From positions 1 through 64,000 of the forward strand of contig NZ_PJRO01000018.1 of the NCBI RefSeq assembly GCF_002858745.1: 64,000 nucleotides of DNA, in the 5' to 3' direction. Origin of the DNA: Mesorhizobium loti (GTDB lineage: Bacteria > Pseudomonadota > Alphaproteobacteria > Rhizobiales > Rhizobiaceae). Under the pieces are notes generated by a model that made no database searches, was not told where the DNA came from, and saw only the letters and a list, made by a program, of their open reading frames with translations. Below are positions 34,402 to 43,017 of this stretch, in pieces. The position numbers and the translations under genes were made by a program. How positions within the stretch are numbered: position 1 is the first letter of the stretch; each line of letters starts with the position of its first letter.

Positions 34402-34644
34402 ATGAAGAAGTCCATCCTCTCGGCTCTCGGCCTCGCTGTTGCGCTTGCGTTCGCAGTTCCGGCTCTCGGCACCACCTCCGCCAATGCAGCCGAAGTCGCC
34501 AAGCATGTCGTGCACACCAAGCACCATCGCCATCACAGCGTGGCACACAAGAAGTATCATGCGGGCAAACATCATGCTCGCAAGCACCACAGCCGGCATC
34601 ATGCCAGCAGGCATCACGTCCATATGGCCGCCAAGAAGGCTTGA
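34402..34644 (+). CDS. Small secreted His-rich protein (twin 2)
   Basis: 80 aa, exactly the length of twin 1. The signal peptide (MKKSILSALGLAVALAFAVPALGT) differs at only a few positions from the twin, but the mature 50 residues are different: about 17 His, mostly as HH pairs spaced with Lys, Arg and Ala (KHHARKHHSRHHASRHH). A metal-binding (Cu, Ni or Zn) function in the periplasm is plausible. Start chosen at MKKS because GGAACAACTCC upstream and the twin agree; a longer open frame upstream is not supported. Confidence 0.75.
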   Translation: MKKSILSALGLAVALAFAVPALGTTSANAAEVAKHVVHTKHHRHHSVAHKKYHAGKHHARKHHSRHHASRHHVHMAAKKA

Positions 34645-34668
34645 GCATTCCCTGTCGAAGGGAAAAGA

Positions 34669-34710
34669 AAAGGCCGCCTCCGGTATCCGGAGAGCGGCCT
34701 TCTTGTTCTT
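34669..34710 (+). terminator. Rho-independent terminator after the His-rich gene
   Basis: AAGGCCGC pairs with GCGGCCTT around an inner CTCCGG/CCGGAG stem, followed by CTTGTTCTT. A long, stable hairpin directly after the small-gene group. Confidence 0.8.
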
Positions 34711-34772
34711 GATAACCCAGTGCGCGTGACCGCAGCTTGATCACCAGAGGCTGACTTACCTTTGCCTCCGGC

Positions 34773-36842
34773 CTACCGGCCTTCGCGATACCACATGCTG
34801 CCCATCGCAAGGAGCAACAGACCCAGGCCAAGGAAGCCGCCGAAAAGCGGTACACGCGAGACCGCCTTCAGCACGCTGTCGTCGGTGGTTCGCAGGCCGA
34901 TCCAGTCACGACCGGCTGCCTCGGCCTGGTCCCTGATCGGCACGACCGAGGGCAGGGCAACATCGTTGCCGGTACCAGCCACACGCCGCACGCTGCCGCC
35001 GGTGGCATCGGTTGCGGGCTTCAGCCTGCTTTCCGTTGAGACGACATCGCCGAATTCCGGTGCGTTCACCGGGCCGACATGTGCCAGCGCAGTGAGATCG
35101 CCATTGGCGACCTGATAAAGACCGATCTCGCTGACTTCGACGCTGCCGCTGAAAATGCCGGGTTCCGATTTCTGCAGTGTGATCGTCAATGCCTTGCCGG
35201 AGGGCGTGATGATACGTACGGTGCCGGGGTCGTCGCTCATGGTCTGGCGACGGACTTCGAGCGTCATGCCACGGCCGTCAGTGGTCAGGCGCTCCTCTTC
35301 CAGCTCCGGCTCCTTCATCAGCCAGTGGGCGATGCGGCGATAAAGCTGCACATAGGGACCACCGCCTTCGAAACCGCGCGCCCACAACCACCCCTGGTCG
35401 GACAGCAGCATACCGACGCGGCCTTCACCCTTGCGGTCGAGTACCAGCAGCGGTCGGTCGTCGGCCCCCTTCATCACGACCTCGCCCTGCGGTCTGTCGA
35501 TGCCGATGGTCCGGAACCAGCGGCCCCAGCGTGGGGGATTGATCTGTGAGCCGTCGAGACCACGGGTAACCGGATGGCGCTCGCCAAGATCGGTCAAACG
35601 CGGATAGTAGCCCTTCTCGATCACTTCGCCGGTCGGCATGCCGGGCAGCGCGCCCATCAAGGGTGTGCGCGCGATAGTTGCCTGGCCACCATATTCCGGA
35701 CCCGCGGCAATCAACAGGGCACCGCCCTTTTCGACATATTCGGCGATGTAGTCGTAGTAGAGGGTCGGCAGTACGTCCCGGTGCTGGTAGCGGTCGAAGA
35801 TGATCAGATCGAACTCGTTGATCTTCTCCACGAACAATTCGCGGACAGGAAAGGCAATAAGCGACAGTTCGTTGATCGGCGTCCCATCCTGTTTCTCTGG
35901 CGGACGTAGAATGGTGAAGTGGACAAGGTCCACCGAAGCGTCGGATTTCAGCAGATTGCGCCAGGTGCGTTCGCCGGCGTGGGGCTCTCCGGAGACAAGC
36001 AGCACGCGCAGGTTCTCGCGGATGCCGTCGACCAGCGCGATCGTGCGATTGTTGACGTCGGTAAGCTCCCCGTCCTCCTTTGGAATGGCAAGCTCGACGA
36101 TGTTGCGACCGGCAGTCGGGATCGTAACCTGCAGCGGCATTTCCTGGCCGATGAAAGCACGTTCGACGGCCACCTGCTGGCCATTGACGGAAACGCGCAC
36201 CTCGACCGGACCGGTTTGGCCATCGGTGGCAATGACGCGATAGGTCATGTCAAGCGGCTTGCCGACCAGTCCGAAGCGCGGTGCCTTGTCGAAGCGGACA
36301 CGGCGGTCGTTTTCGCCCTCCTGGCCTGTAATCAGCGCGTGCAGCGGTGCGTTGAGTTCAGAGCGTCCGGCTGGCACATCGTGCACTTCGCCGTCCGTGA
36401 TCATCACCGCACCGGCAACACGCGAAGGTGGCACGTCGCGCAAGGCGCCGTTCAATGCCGAGAACAGCCGTGTTTCGGTGCGCTCTTCGGCGGCTCCGCT
36501 CTTGCCAGCCTCGACAACGCGCACGTCAAACTGCTTGAAGCGGGCCAGCCGTTCCTTCAGGCCGGCAAGCGCGGCGTCTGTCTGTGCCGCGCGATTGCCG
36601 ATATCCTGGCTCTGGCTGCGGTCGACGATGACAGCCACGACGCTTTTCAGAGCCTCGCGTTCCTCATCGAGCAGGACAGGATTCAGGAGCGCCAGTGCGA
36701 AGGCGGCGAGCGCCGCAAGGCGTAGATAGGCACCGCGCTGTCGGAACCACAGGCCGGCAGCCGCGATAAGCGCCAGCGGCGCGAGGATCGCCGCCAGCAG
36801 CGGCCAGGAGAGCAGGGGTTCGAGAGCGACCGACCAGTTCAT
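34773..36842 (-). CDS. Membrane protein with glutamine amidotransferase-like fold, MoxR operon
   Basis: 689 aa. Transmembrane segments lie at the N-terminus (LAAILAPLALIAAAGLWF and LRLAALAAFALALLNPVLL) and at the very C-terminus (LFGGFLGLGLLLLAMGSMW). A large soluble part lies between, with ferredoxin/BatA-type beta repeats and a class I glutamine amidotransferase-like domain around 330-470 (LLIAAGPEYGG, the region that would hold the nucleophile). No obvious Cys triad is seen, so it is probably not catalytic. It is the last gene of the MoxR-DUF58-DUF4159 operon, one base after the previous gene. Role in the envelope is inferred. Confidence 0.85.
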   Translation of the reverse strand: MNWSVALEPLLSWPLLAAILAPLALIAAAGLWFRQRGAYLRLAALAAFALALLNPVLLDEEREALKSVVAVIVDRSQSQDIGNRAAQTDAALAGLKERLARFKQFDVRVVEAGKSGAAEERTETRLFSALNGALRDVPPSRVAGAVMITDGEVHDVPAGRSELNAPLHALITGQEGENDRRVRFDKAPRFGLVGKPLDMTYRVIATDGQTGPVEVRVSVNGQQVAVERAFIGQEMPLQVTIPTAGRNIVELAIPKEDGELTDVNNRTIALVDGIRENLRVLLVSGEPHAGERTWRNLLKSDASVDLVHFTILRPPEKQDGTPINELSLIAFPVRELFVEKINEFDLIIFDRYQHRDVLPTLYYDYIAEYVEKGGALLIAAGPEYGGQATIARTPLMGALPGMPTGEVIEKGYYPRLTDLGERHPVTRGLDGSQINPPRWGRWFRTIGIDRPQGEVVMKGADDRPLLVLDRKGEGRVGMLLSDQGWLWARGFEGGGPYVQLYRRIAHWLMKEPELEEERLTTDGRGMTLEVRRQTMSDDPGTVRIITPSGKALTITLQKSEPGIFSGSVEVSEIGLYQVANGDLTALAHVGPVNAPEFGDVVSTESRLKPATDATGGSVRRVAGTGNDVALPSVVPIRDQAEAAGRDWIGLRTTDDSVLKAVSRVPLFGGFLGLGLLLLAMGSMWYREGR

Positions 36843-36843
36843 G

Positions 36844-39657
36844 TCACTGCCCTAGCCGCTGCAGCAGATCCGGCACGTGGACCTGATCGGATTTGTAGTT
36901 ACCAGTCAGCATATACATCATGATGTTGACGCCGGAGCGGAATGCCAGTTCGCGCTGCATCGGGTCCGAAGGCACGGTTGGCAGCAGCGGGCTGCCGCTG
37001 CCGTCTTCAGCCCAGGCGCCGGCGAAATCGTTGGCGGTGATCATGATCGGGGTAACGCCGTCTCCGGTGCGCACCGGGCGGTTGTCGGGGTTTGTCGCTT
37101 CCAGCGAAACCTCAACCCAGAGCGGGCTGCCTGCGAAGCGTCCGGGGAAATCGTTGAGGATGTAGAACGACTTGGTCAGCACATGATCGGACGGTACGGG
37201 TTCCAGCGGTGGTACGTTGAGATTGCCGAGGATTTCGCGCAGGCGCAGGGTCGCCGGACCGGTCGAAGTCTCGAGCGAGGCGGTGTACTGGTCGCGCGTG
37301 TCGAACAGGATCGTGCCGCCGTTCTTCATGTATTCGTCGATGCGGGCAATCGCCGCCTGCGAAGGCACCGGAACGTTGGCGTCGACCGGCCAGTAGACGA
37401 GTGGATAAAAAGCCAGGTCGTCGCTCTCGACGTTGACGCCGGTCGGTTCGCCTGGCTCCAGCGCGGTCTTTTCGCGCAAGAACCGGGTCAATCCCGTCAT
37501 GCCAGCGCGGCTGACGGAATCGATGCTGGAGTTGCCCGTCAAAACATAGGCAAGACGAGTGACGGAAGTGGCCTCGATCGCCTGCTGGTCATCGGGCTTG
37601 GCGTCGCTGGCCAATGCCGGAGGAATCGGCCAGAACAGGGCCGGCAGTAAGACGAATGCCATGACCGCCGCCGTGATCCGCCTGGCGTTTCGGCGCCAGA
37701 GACCGGCGAGCCAGAGCACAATGAGGCCATCCAGGATCAACAGCGCGAGCGCGGCGAACAAAAGCGGTCCCTTCATGTCGCGGGATTCGTCGACCGCGTA
37801 GCTTTCGGTAACAACCGGAACCGATGTCGTCGGCTTGCCGATCGGTGTCAGTGTGGCGTCGCCTGTCAGCAGATTGTGCGCGAACACACCATCCTCGGTG
37901 CCGTAAAGACCGGGCGGGTTCTCTATGGTCACGGCAAGCGGCGCCTTGCCGGCCTGCAGCGGCTTTGCGTCACCGGTCGGCGGTCCGATCTGCCCATCGG
38001 CGGCAATCATCCGGTATGGTGGCAACGAAGCGGCCGGTGCGCCTTCTGCCGTCGCTCCGGCTGCGCCCTGATTGCGCGAAAGCTGGACGATCGACCGCAG
38101 CATCTCCACGAAGCTGCCTGAAATCGGCAGGTTCGACCAGGTCGCCGAAGGCGTGATGTGGAAGAGGACGACGATGCCCTTGCCGCGGCGATCGGCGGTC
38201 ACCAAAGGCGTGCCGTCGGCCAGCGTGGCCCAGGTGCGTTCCGCGAGCGTCGGCGTCGGCTCGGCCAGGATCTGGCGCGTCACCGTGACATCCACCGGTG
38301 GAGCGAGTTTTGCGAACGGACCGTTTGGCGGGAACTCTGTCACCTTCTGCGGTTCGGTCCAGGACAAGGCACCGCCGAGTTGGCGTTCGCCCAGCCGCAG
38401 CTTCACCGGCAGCAAATCTTCGTCGTTGCCTGCACTCAGCAGGCGCGTGCTGGCAAACCGGATCAGCGTGCCGCCATTCTGCATCCATTTGATGAGTGGT
38501 TCGCGCGTGGCGTCCGGTATCGTGCCGACATCGCCCATGACAATGACTGCGGGCTTCTGTTCGAGAAGCTGTGGGATGGCTTCCAGCAGATCCGGGCTTT
38601 TCGGTTCGATGATATCCGCCGAAGGCTCCAGGGCCCGGCGGATGTAATAGAGTGGGGAGAGCAGTTGTCGGGTGTCGTCCGTCGGTGCCTGCGAGAGCAA
38701 CCCGACGCGACGCCGTTTTGCCGTGCCGTCCAGCAATCTTACGCCAGCGGCGTGATTTTCGCCGTCGAGCGCGATGGAAGCAAAATCATTGCGCAACTCG
38801 AAGGGGACAACGATTTCTCCGGATGCCGATGTTTCGCCGGGGCGGAAGGTGATGGCGGCGTCGCCGATGCGTCGACCTTTTTCATCAAAGGCGCCGGCGG
38901 TCGCAAGGCGAGGCGATGCGCCTGCCGGCGCGCGTACGGCCGTTACGCTGAAGCGATCGAGACCGTTGTCGGCGGTCGTGAGGCCAACCATGTCGAGCCG
39001 GTCGGGCGTGGCCCAGACGATGTTGGCGAGCTTGCGTTCGAGCAGCGGCGTGAAAGCCTTGGCGTCGTCGTTTGCGGCGAGACCATCGGTAAGCAGGGCC
39101 AGCGTGACGCCAGACTTGTCTCCGATCGTGTTGGCGACCGCAAGGAAGACACCTTCTCTATCCACCGGCACTGGGCGCGGCCTGACCGCATTGAGACGGC
39201 TGCGTGCTTCACCGGCACTATAGGGACCGATTTCCTGGTTGGCCTTTTCAGACGTGAAGGCCAGGATGATCGGCATCTCCTTTTTCTCGGCGTCATTGAT
39301 CAGGCGGCCCGCGGTTGCGACCCGCTTGTCCCAGTCGGGGGCGCTCGCCCAGCCATTGTCCATGACGAGCGCGAGCAGATTGCCGCCCACCGGGATGCGT
39401 TCACGCGGATTCCACACTGGTTCTGCGAGCGCGAAGATGACCAGGGCCGCCATCACCAGCCGCAGCAGTGTCAGCCACCATGGGCTTCGGTTCGGCGTGT
39501 CGTCGGATTTGAGAACCCTGGCCAGGATCCTGAGCGGTGGAAACACCTCCGTCTGCGGCTTTGGCGGCGTGAAGCGCAGCAGCCACCAGATGATGGGCAG
39601 GACAATCAATCCCCACAACAGCATCGGTGCGCCGAAGGAGAGCGGAAGCCAGCTCAT
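36844..39657 (-). CDS. DUF4159 domain membrane protein with BatA-like N-terminus
   Basis: 937 aa. The N-terminal ~90 residues carry two transmembrane helices and the BatA signature (LSFGAPMLLWGLIVLPIIWWLLRFTPP). A von Willebrand A-like region follows (LALVMDNGWASAPDWDKR). Further helices occur near 640-690. The C-terminal ~230 residues form DUF4159 (MKNGGTILFDTRDQY, PSDHVLTKSFYILNDFPGRF). It overlaps DUF58 by four bases. The arrangement matches the widespread MoxR/DUF58/BatA operon of alphaproteobacteria, thought to support envelope assembly or stress tolerance; the actual substrate is unknown. Confidence 0.9.
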   Translation of the reverse strand: MSWLPLSFGAPMLLWGLIVLPIIWWLLRFTPPKPQTEVFPPLRILARVLKSDDTPNRSPWWLTLLRLVMAALVIFALAEPVWNPRERIPVGGNLLALVMDNGWASAPDWDKRVATAGRLINDAEKKEMPIILAFTSEKANQEIGPYSAGEARSRLNAVRPRPVPVDREGVFLAVANTIGDKSGVTLALLTDGLAANDDAKAFTPLLERKLANIVWATPDRLDMVGLTTADNGLDRFSVTAVRAPAGASPRLATAGAFDEKGRRIGDAAITFRPGETSASGEIVVPFELRNDFASIALDGENHAAGVRLLDGTAKRRRVGLLSQAPTDDTRQLLSPLYYIRRALEPSADIIEPKSPDLLEAIPQLLEQKPAVIVMGDVGTIPDATREPLIKWMQNGGTLIRFASTRLLSAGNDEDLLPVKLRLGERQLGGALSWTEPQKVTEFPPNGPFAKLAPPVDVTVTRQILAEPTPTLAERTWATLADGTPLVTADRRGKGIVVLFHITPSATWSNLPISGSFVEMLRSIVQLSRNQGAAGATAEGAPAASLPPYRMIAADGQIGPPTGDAKPLQAGKAPLAVTIENPPGLYGTEDGVFAHNLLTGDATLTPIGKPTTSVPVVTESYAVDESRDMKGPLLFAALALLILDGLIVLWLAGLWRRNARRITAAVMAFVLLPALFWPIPPALASDAKPDDQQAIEATSVTRLAYVLTGNSSIDSVSRAGMTGLTRFLREKTALEPGEPTGVNVESDDLAFYPLVYWPVDANVPVPSQAAIARIDEYMKNGGTILFDTRDQYTASLETSTGPATLRLREILGNLNVPPLEPVPSDHVLTKSFYILNDFPGRFAGSPLWVEVSLEATNPDNRPVRTGDGVTPIMITANDFAGAWAEDGSGSPLLPTVPSDPMQRELAFRSGVNIMMYMLTGNYKSDQVHVPDLLQRLGQ

Positions 39658-40571
39658 GCGCCGATCCTTCCGAGATGGCTGTCCTCGGAGCTCAAAGCCA
39701 TATGCAGGTTCACCAGCGCTTCCGAAGCCAGGCGGTCGGTATGGTTGACTGTGTAGCTCCAGCCCAGGCGTTTGGCCCAGGCAGCGACCGCCTCACGGCG
39801 AGCGACATAGAGGTTGCGGTATTCGTCGGCCAGGATCTCGGCGCGGCCTGCGGTCAGCTTGTCGCCGGTTTCAGGATCGGTGAATTCCGTGCGGCCGGCA
39901 TAGGGGAACGTTTCCTCGGCGGGGTCGGCCACCTCGATCAGGTGCGCGCGAGCGCCGCGGCGCGCCAGCCCGTCCAGCCATTCGAGTGTTTCTTCGGCCG
40001 GGTCGAGGAAGTCGCTGACCAGGATGACGTCGGAAAAACGACGGATGCCGGAGAAGTCCGGCTTGGCCGGCAATGCGCTGGCCTGTGCCAGATGCGAAGC
40101 AATGCGTTCGGCGCCATTGCGGTTGATGAACGGATCGATGAGCCCGGGCCAGGCGATACGTTCGCCGCTGCGCGACAACAGTTCAGCCATCGCCAGCGAC
40201 AGCACCAATGCGCGTGACTGCTTGGAAACCTTGGCGCCGGTCGATTTGTAGAGCATGGACGGCGAAGGGTCTGCCCACAGCCAGACGGTGTGAGCAGCCT
40301 CCCACTCGCGGTCGCGTACGTAGATGTGGTCGTCACGCGCGGATCGGCGCCAGTCGATAGCGGCGATCGCCTCGCCTTCGACATAAGGGCGGAACTGCCA
40401 GAAATCCTCGCCGATGCCACGTTTACGGCGGCCATGCCAGCCGGCGATCACGGTGTTGACGATGCGGCGTGCCTCAACCAGCAGATCCGGCACCAGGGAA
40501 GCGCGCAGACGTCCCCTGGCCAGCGCATCCCGCGCGGCTACCGGTGCCTGTGCCTCGCCTATCCTCGCCAT
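39654..40571 (-). CDS. DUF58 domain protein
   Basis: 305 aa soluble protein with the DUF58 signature (GRRKRGIGEDFWQFRPYVEGEAIAAIDWRRSARDDHIYVRDRE). The C-terminal half has a von Willebrand A-like fold (FSDVILVSDFLDPAEETLEWLDGLARRGARAHLIEV). It is the usual partner of MoxR ATPases. It follows moxR by 11 bases and overlaps the BatA-like gene by four, so the four genes form one translationally linked operon. Confidence 0.92.
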   Translation of the reverse strand: MARIGEAQAPVAARDALARGRLRASLVPDLLVEARRIVNTVIAGWHGRRKRGIGEDFWQFRPYVEGEAIAAIDWRRSARDDHIYVRDREWEAAHTVWLWADPSPSMLYKSTGAKVSKQSRALVLSLAMAELLSRSGERIAWPGLIDPFINRNGAERIASHLAQASALPAKPDFSGIRRFSDVILVSDFLDPAEETLEWLDGLARRGARAHLIEVADPAEETFPYAGRTEFTDPETGDKLTAGRAEILADEYRNLYVARREAVAAWAKRLGWSYTVNHTDRLASEALVNLHMALSSEDSHLGRIGA

Positions 40572-40582
40572 CGGGCCTTTAC

Positions 40583-41587
40583 CTAAAGTCCCTTGGCCAG
40601 CTTTGCCACCACGTCACGCACACTCATGCCTTCCGCGCGTGCCGCAAAGGTCAACGCCATGCGGTGCTGCAAGACCGGCTCTGCCAGGGCCTTGACGTCG
40701 TCGAGGGATGGCGCAAGACGCCCATCATAAAGTGCTCGGGCGCGAGCACACAAAGTCAACGCCTGGCTGGCACGCGGACCAGGACCCCAGGCGATGTTTT
40801 TGTCGGCCTCGGCATCCCCCTGTCCCGGACGGGCCGACCGTACCAGTTTGAGGATCGCCTCGACGACGCTTTCAGGCACCGGCATGCGACGGATCAAGGT
40901 CTGGATGTCGCGCAACCTTGCCGGGTCGAGCACATTTTCTGGCTTCGCTTCGTCCACGCCGGTTGTCTCAAGCAGAATGCGCCGCTCAGCCTCGATTTCG
41001 GGATAAAGGATATCGACCTGCATCAGGAAGCGGTCGAGCTGTGCCTCGGGCAGCGGGTAGGTGCCTTCCTGCTCCAGCGGGTTCTGCGTGGCAAGCACAT
41101 GGAAAGGCGCGGGCAGGTCATGCCGGGCGCCAGCGATGGTGACATGGTATTCCTGCATTGATTGCAGCAGCGCCGACTGCGTGCGTGGCGACGCGCGATT
41201 GATCTCGTCCGCCATCAGCAGTTGCGCGAAGATCGGCCCCCGAATGAACCGGAACGAGCGTTTGCCGATGTCATCCTGCTCCATCACTTCGGAGCCCAGG
41301 ATGTCGGAAGGCATCAGGTCCGGCGTGAACTGGATGCGGCGGGCGTCGAGGCCCAGAACGACGCCCAGTGTCTCCACCAGCTTGGTCTTGGCAAGGCCCG
41401 GCACACCAACCAGCAAAGCGTGGCCACCGGCCAGAATCGCCACCAGTGTGCGTTCGATCACGCTTTCCTGGCCGAAGATGACTTTGCCGACACCGTCGCG
41501 GATGCGCGAGATGTCGGAGAGCGCCCTTTCCGCCTCGGCGATCATCTGCTTTTCGTCGATCGGGCTTTCCTTGACTATCACGCTCAT
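40583..41587 (-). CDS. MoxR family AAA+ ATPase
   Basis: 334 aa from the ATG at 41587 (MSVIVKESPIDEKQMIAEA); a much longer upstream frame is a shadow of the divergent gene. Walker A is GVPGLAKTKLVETLG (near 55), Walker B is LLMADEINRASPRTQSALLQSM, and sensor 1 is the conserved ATQNPLEQEGTYPLPEAQLDRF. The family chaperones assembly of VWA-domain partners. It is the first gene of the operon. Partner identity is inferred from the downstream DUF58 and BatA-like genes. Confidence 0.95.
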   Translation of the reverse strand: MSVIVKESPIDEKQMIAEAERALSDISRIRDGVGKVIFGQESVIERTLVAILAGGHALLVGVPGLAKTKLVETLGVVLGLDARRIQFTPDLMPSDILGSEVMEQDDIGKRSFRFIRGPIFAQLLMADEINRASPRTQSALLQSMQEYHVTIAGARHDLPAPFHVLATQNPLEQEGTYPLPEAQLDRFLMQVDILYPEIEAERRILLETTGVDEAKPENVLDPARLRDIQTLIRRMPVPESVVEAILKLVRSARPGQGDAEADKNIAWGPGPRASQALTLCARARALYDGRLAPSLDDVKALAEPVLQHRMALTFAARAEGMSVRDVVAKLAKGL

Positions 41588-41713
41588 CAGGCATCGATCC
41601 TTGTCGTTGGGGACAGCCTTGTCGTTGTGAACATGGGCCCGCATCATCCCAGCGTTCATTATGCGGCGATTCGGCCATCGCCGGGCTCTGGCCCCGAGCT
41701 TATTTGACCGTGT

Positions 41714-42382
41714 GTGGCTGACAAGCGCAACAACAGTGACTATTTCGTGACGATGACCGATGCTTCCGGACAAACGCCTGACAGCATGACAGCCGTCGCC
41801 GATGCGCGCGGACTGGAGGCGCTGGTCGCCCGCGCGGCCCGCGCCGGCAAAGGCCTGCCACCGGTGGAGCGCTGGAATCCGCCCTTCTGTGGCGACATCG
41901 ACATGGAAATCCGCCAGGACGGCACCTGGTTCTATCTCGGCACGCCGATCGGCCGCATGCCGCTGGTACAGCTGTTTTCCACCGTGCTGCGCAAGGATGC
42001 CGACGGCCGGACGTATCTGGTCACACCGGTCGAGCGGGTCGGCATCCGGGTTTCGGATGCGCCGTTTGTCGCCGTCGAGGTCAACGTCTCCGGCAAGGGA
42101 GACGGCCAGGTCATAACCTTCCGTACCAATGTCGGCGATGTCGTCGAGGTCGGGCCGTCCAACCCCTTGCGCTTCGTCGACGAAGCGCAGACCGGCGGCC
42201 TGAAGCCTTATGTGCTGGTGCGCGGTCGGCTGGAGGCGCTGGTGTCGCGGCCCGTGATGTATGAACTGGTCGGGCACGGCGAAGAGATCGATGTCGATGG
42301 CGTTTCGATGTTTGCGGTGCGCTCGAACGACGAAACCTATCCGATCATGCCGGCGGCTCGGCTCGCGGAGTTGAGTGCCTGA
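41714..42382 (+). CDS. DUF1285 family protein
   Basis: 222 aa from the GTG at 41714; an ATG 13 codons later (41753) is an equally possible start, and neither has a good Shine-Dalgarno. The segments ERWNPPFCGDIDMEIRQDGTWFYLGTPIGR and RTNVGDVVEVGPSNPLRF are characteristic of DUF1285, a small beta-rich family of unknown function. It overlaps the Nudix gene at one base and precedes the CCA-adding enzyme in a three-gene unit, so it may be linked to tRNA or nucleotide maintenance; this is inference. Confidence 0.85.
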   Translation: MADKRNNSDYFVTMTDASGQTPDSMTAVADARGLEALVARAARAGKGLPPVERWNPPFCGDIDMEIRQDGTWFYLGTPIGRMPLVQLFSTVLRKDADGRTYLVTPVERVGIRVSDAPFVAVEVNVSGKGDGQVITFRTNVGDVVEVGPSNPLRFVDEAQTGGLKPYVLVRGRLEALVSRPVMYELVGHGEEIDVDGVSMFAVRSNDETYPIMPAARLAELSA

Positions 42383-43017
42383 TGGATCAGTCGGTTCTTC
42401 CGTTGTTTTCGGCTGCCGATTTCCGGGCACGCGCGGCGCGAGAAGAGAATTTCATCGTCCATCCGGAAGAGGATGGCGACCATCGCTTCAATCCAGGTCA
42501 TCCACGCCTGAAGCGCAGCGAGCCGCTGCGGGACGCGGCGGTGTTGATCCCTGTCGTCGACCGGGGTGCGCAGGCGACGGTGCTGCTCACCAAACGCGCA
42601 GAGACACTGCGCAGCCATACCGGCCAGGTCGCCTTTCCCGGCGGGCGCATCGACAGCGGCGACCGCTCCGCCGAATTTGCGGCGTTGCGCGAAACCGACG
42701 AGGAGGTCGGGCTTGGGCGCGAGTTCATCGAAGTCATCGGTCGCATGCCCGATTATGTTTCGGGCAGTGGCTACCGCATCGCGCCGGTGCTTGCGGTCGT
42801 GCGGCCGGGCTTTTCGCTGACCTTGAACCACGACGAGGTCGATGCCGCCTTCGAGGTGCCACTCGGCTTTCTGATGGACCCGGGGAACCACCGCCGTGAC
42901 AGCCGCTTCTGGAACGATCTTGAATGGTTTTTCTATGAAATGCCCTATGACGGGCAGCGCATCTGGGGTGTCACGGCCGGCATCATCCGCACGCTTTATG
43001 AAAGGCTTTATGTTTGA
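42382..43017 (+). CDS. Nudix CoA pyrophosphatase (NudL-like)
   Basis: 211 aa. The CoA-Nudix motif LLTKRAETLRSHTGQVAFPGG precedes the Nudix box (GGRIDSGDRSAEFAALRE then DEEVGL). Asp replaces the usual Glu at one box position, which is within the tolerated range. It hydrolyses CoA-type pyrophosphates. Its start overlaps the stop of the DUF1285 gene and its end overlaps the CCA-adding enzyme gene, so the three are one operon. Confidence 0.9.
   Translation: MDQSVLPLFSAADFRARAAREENFIVHPEEDGDHRFNPGHPRLKRSEPLRDAAVLIPVVDRGAQATVLLTKRAETLRSHTGQVAFPGGRIDSGDRSAEFAALRETDEEVGLGREFIEVIGRMPDYVSGSGYRIAPVLAVVRPGFSLTLNHDEVDAAFEVPLGFLMDPGNHRRDSRFWNDLEWFFYEMPYDGQRIWGVTAGIIRTLYERLYV

Noticed and set aside
38158..39756. 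532-aa open frame on the plus strand
   Set aside because: Antisense to the DUF4159/BatA-like gene; composition is shadow-like and no family features appear.
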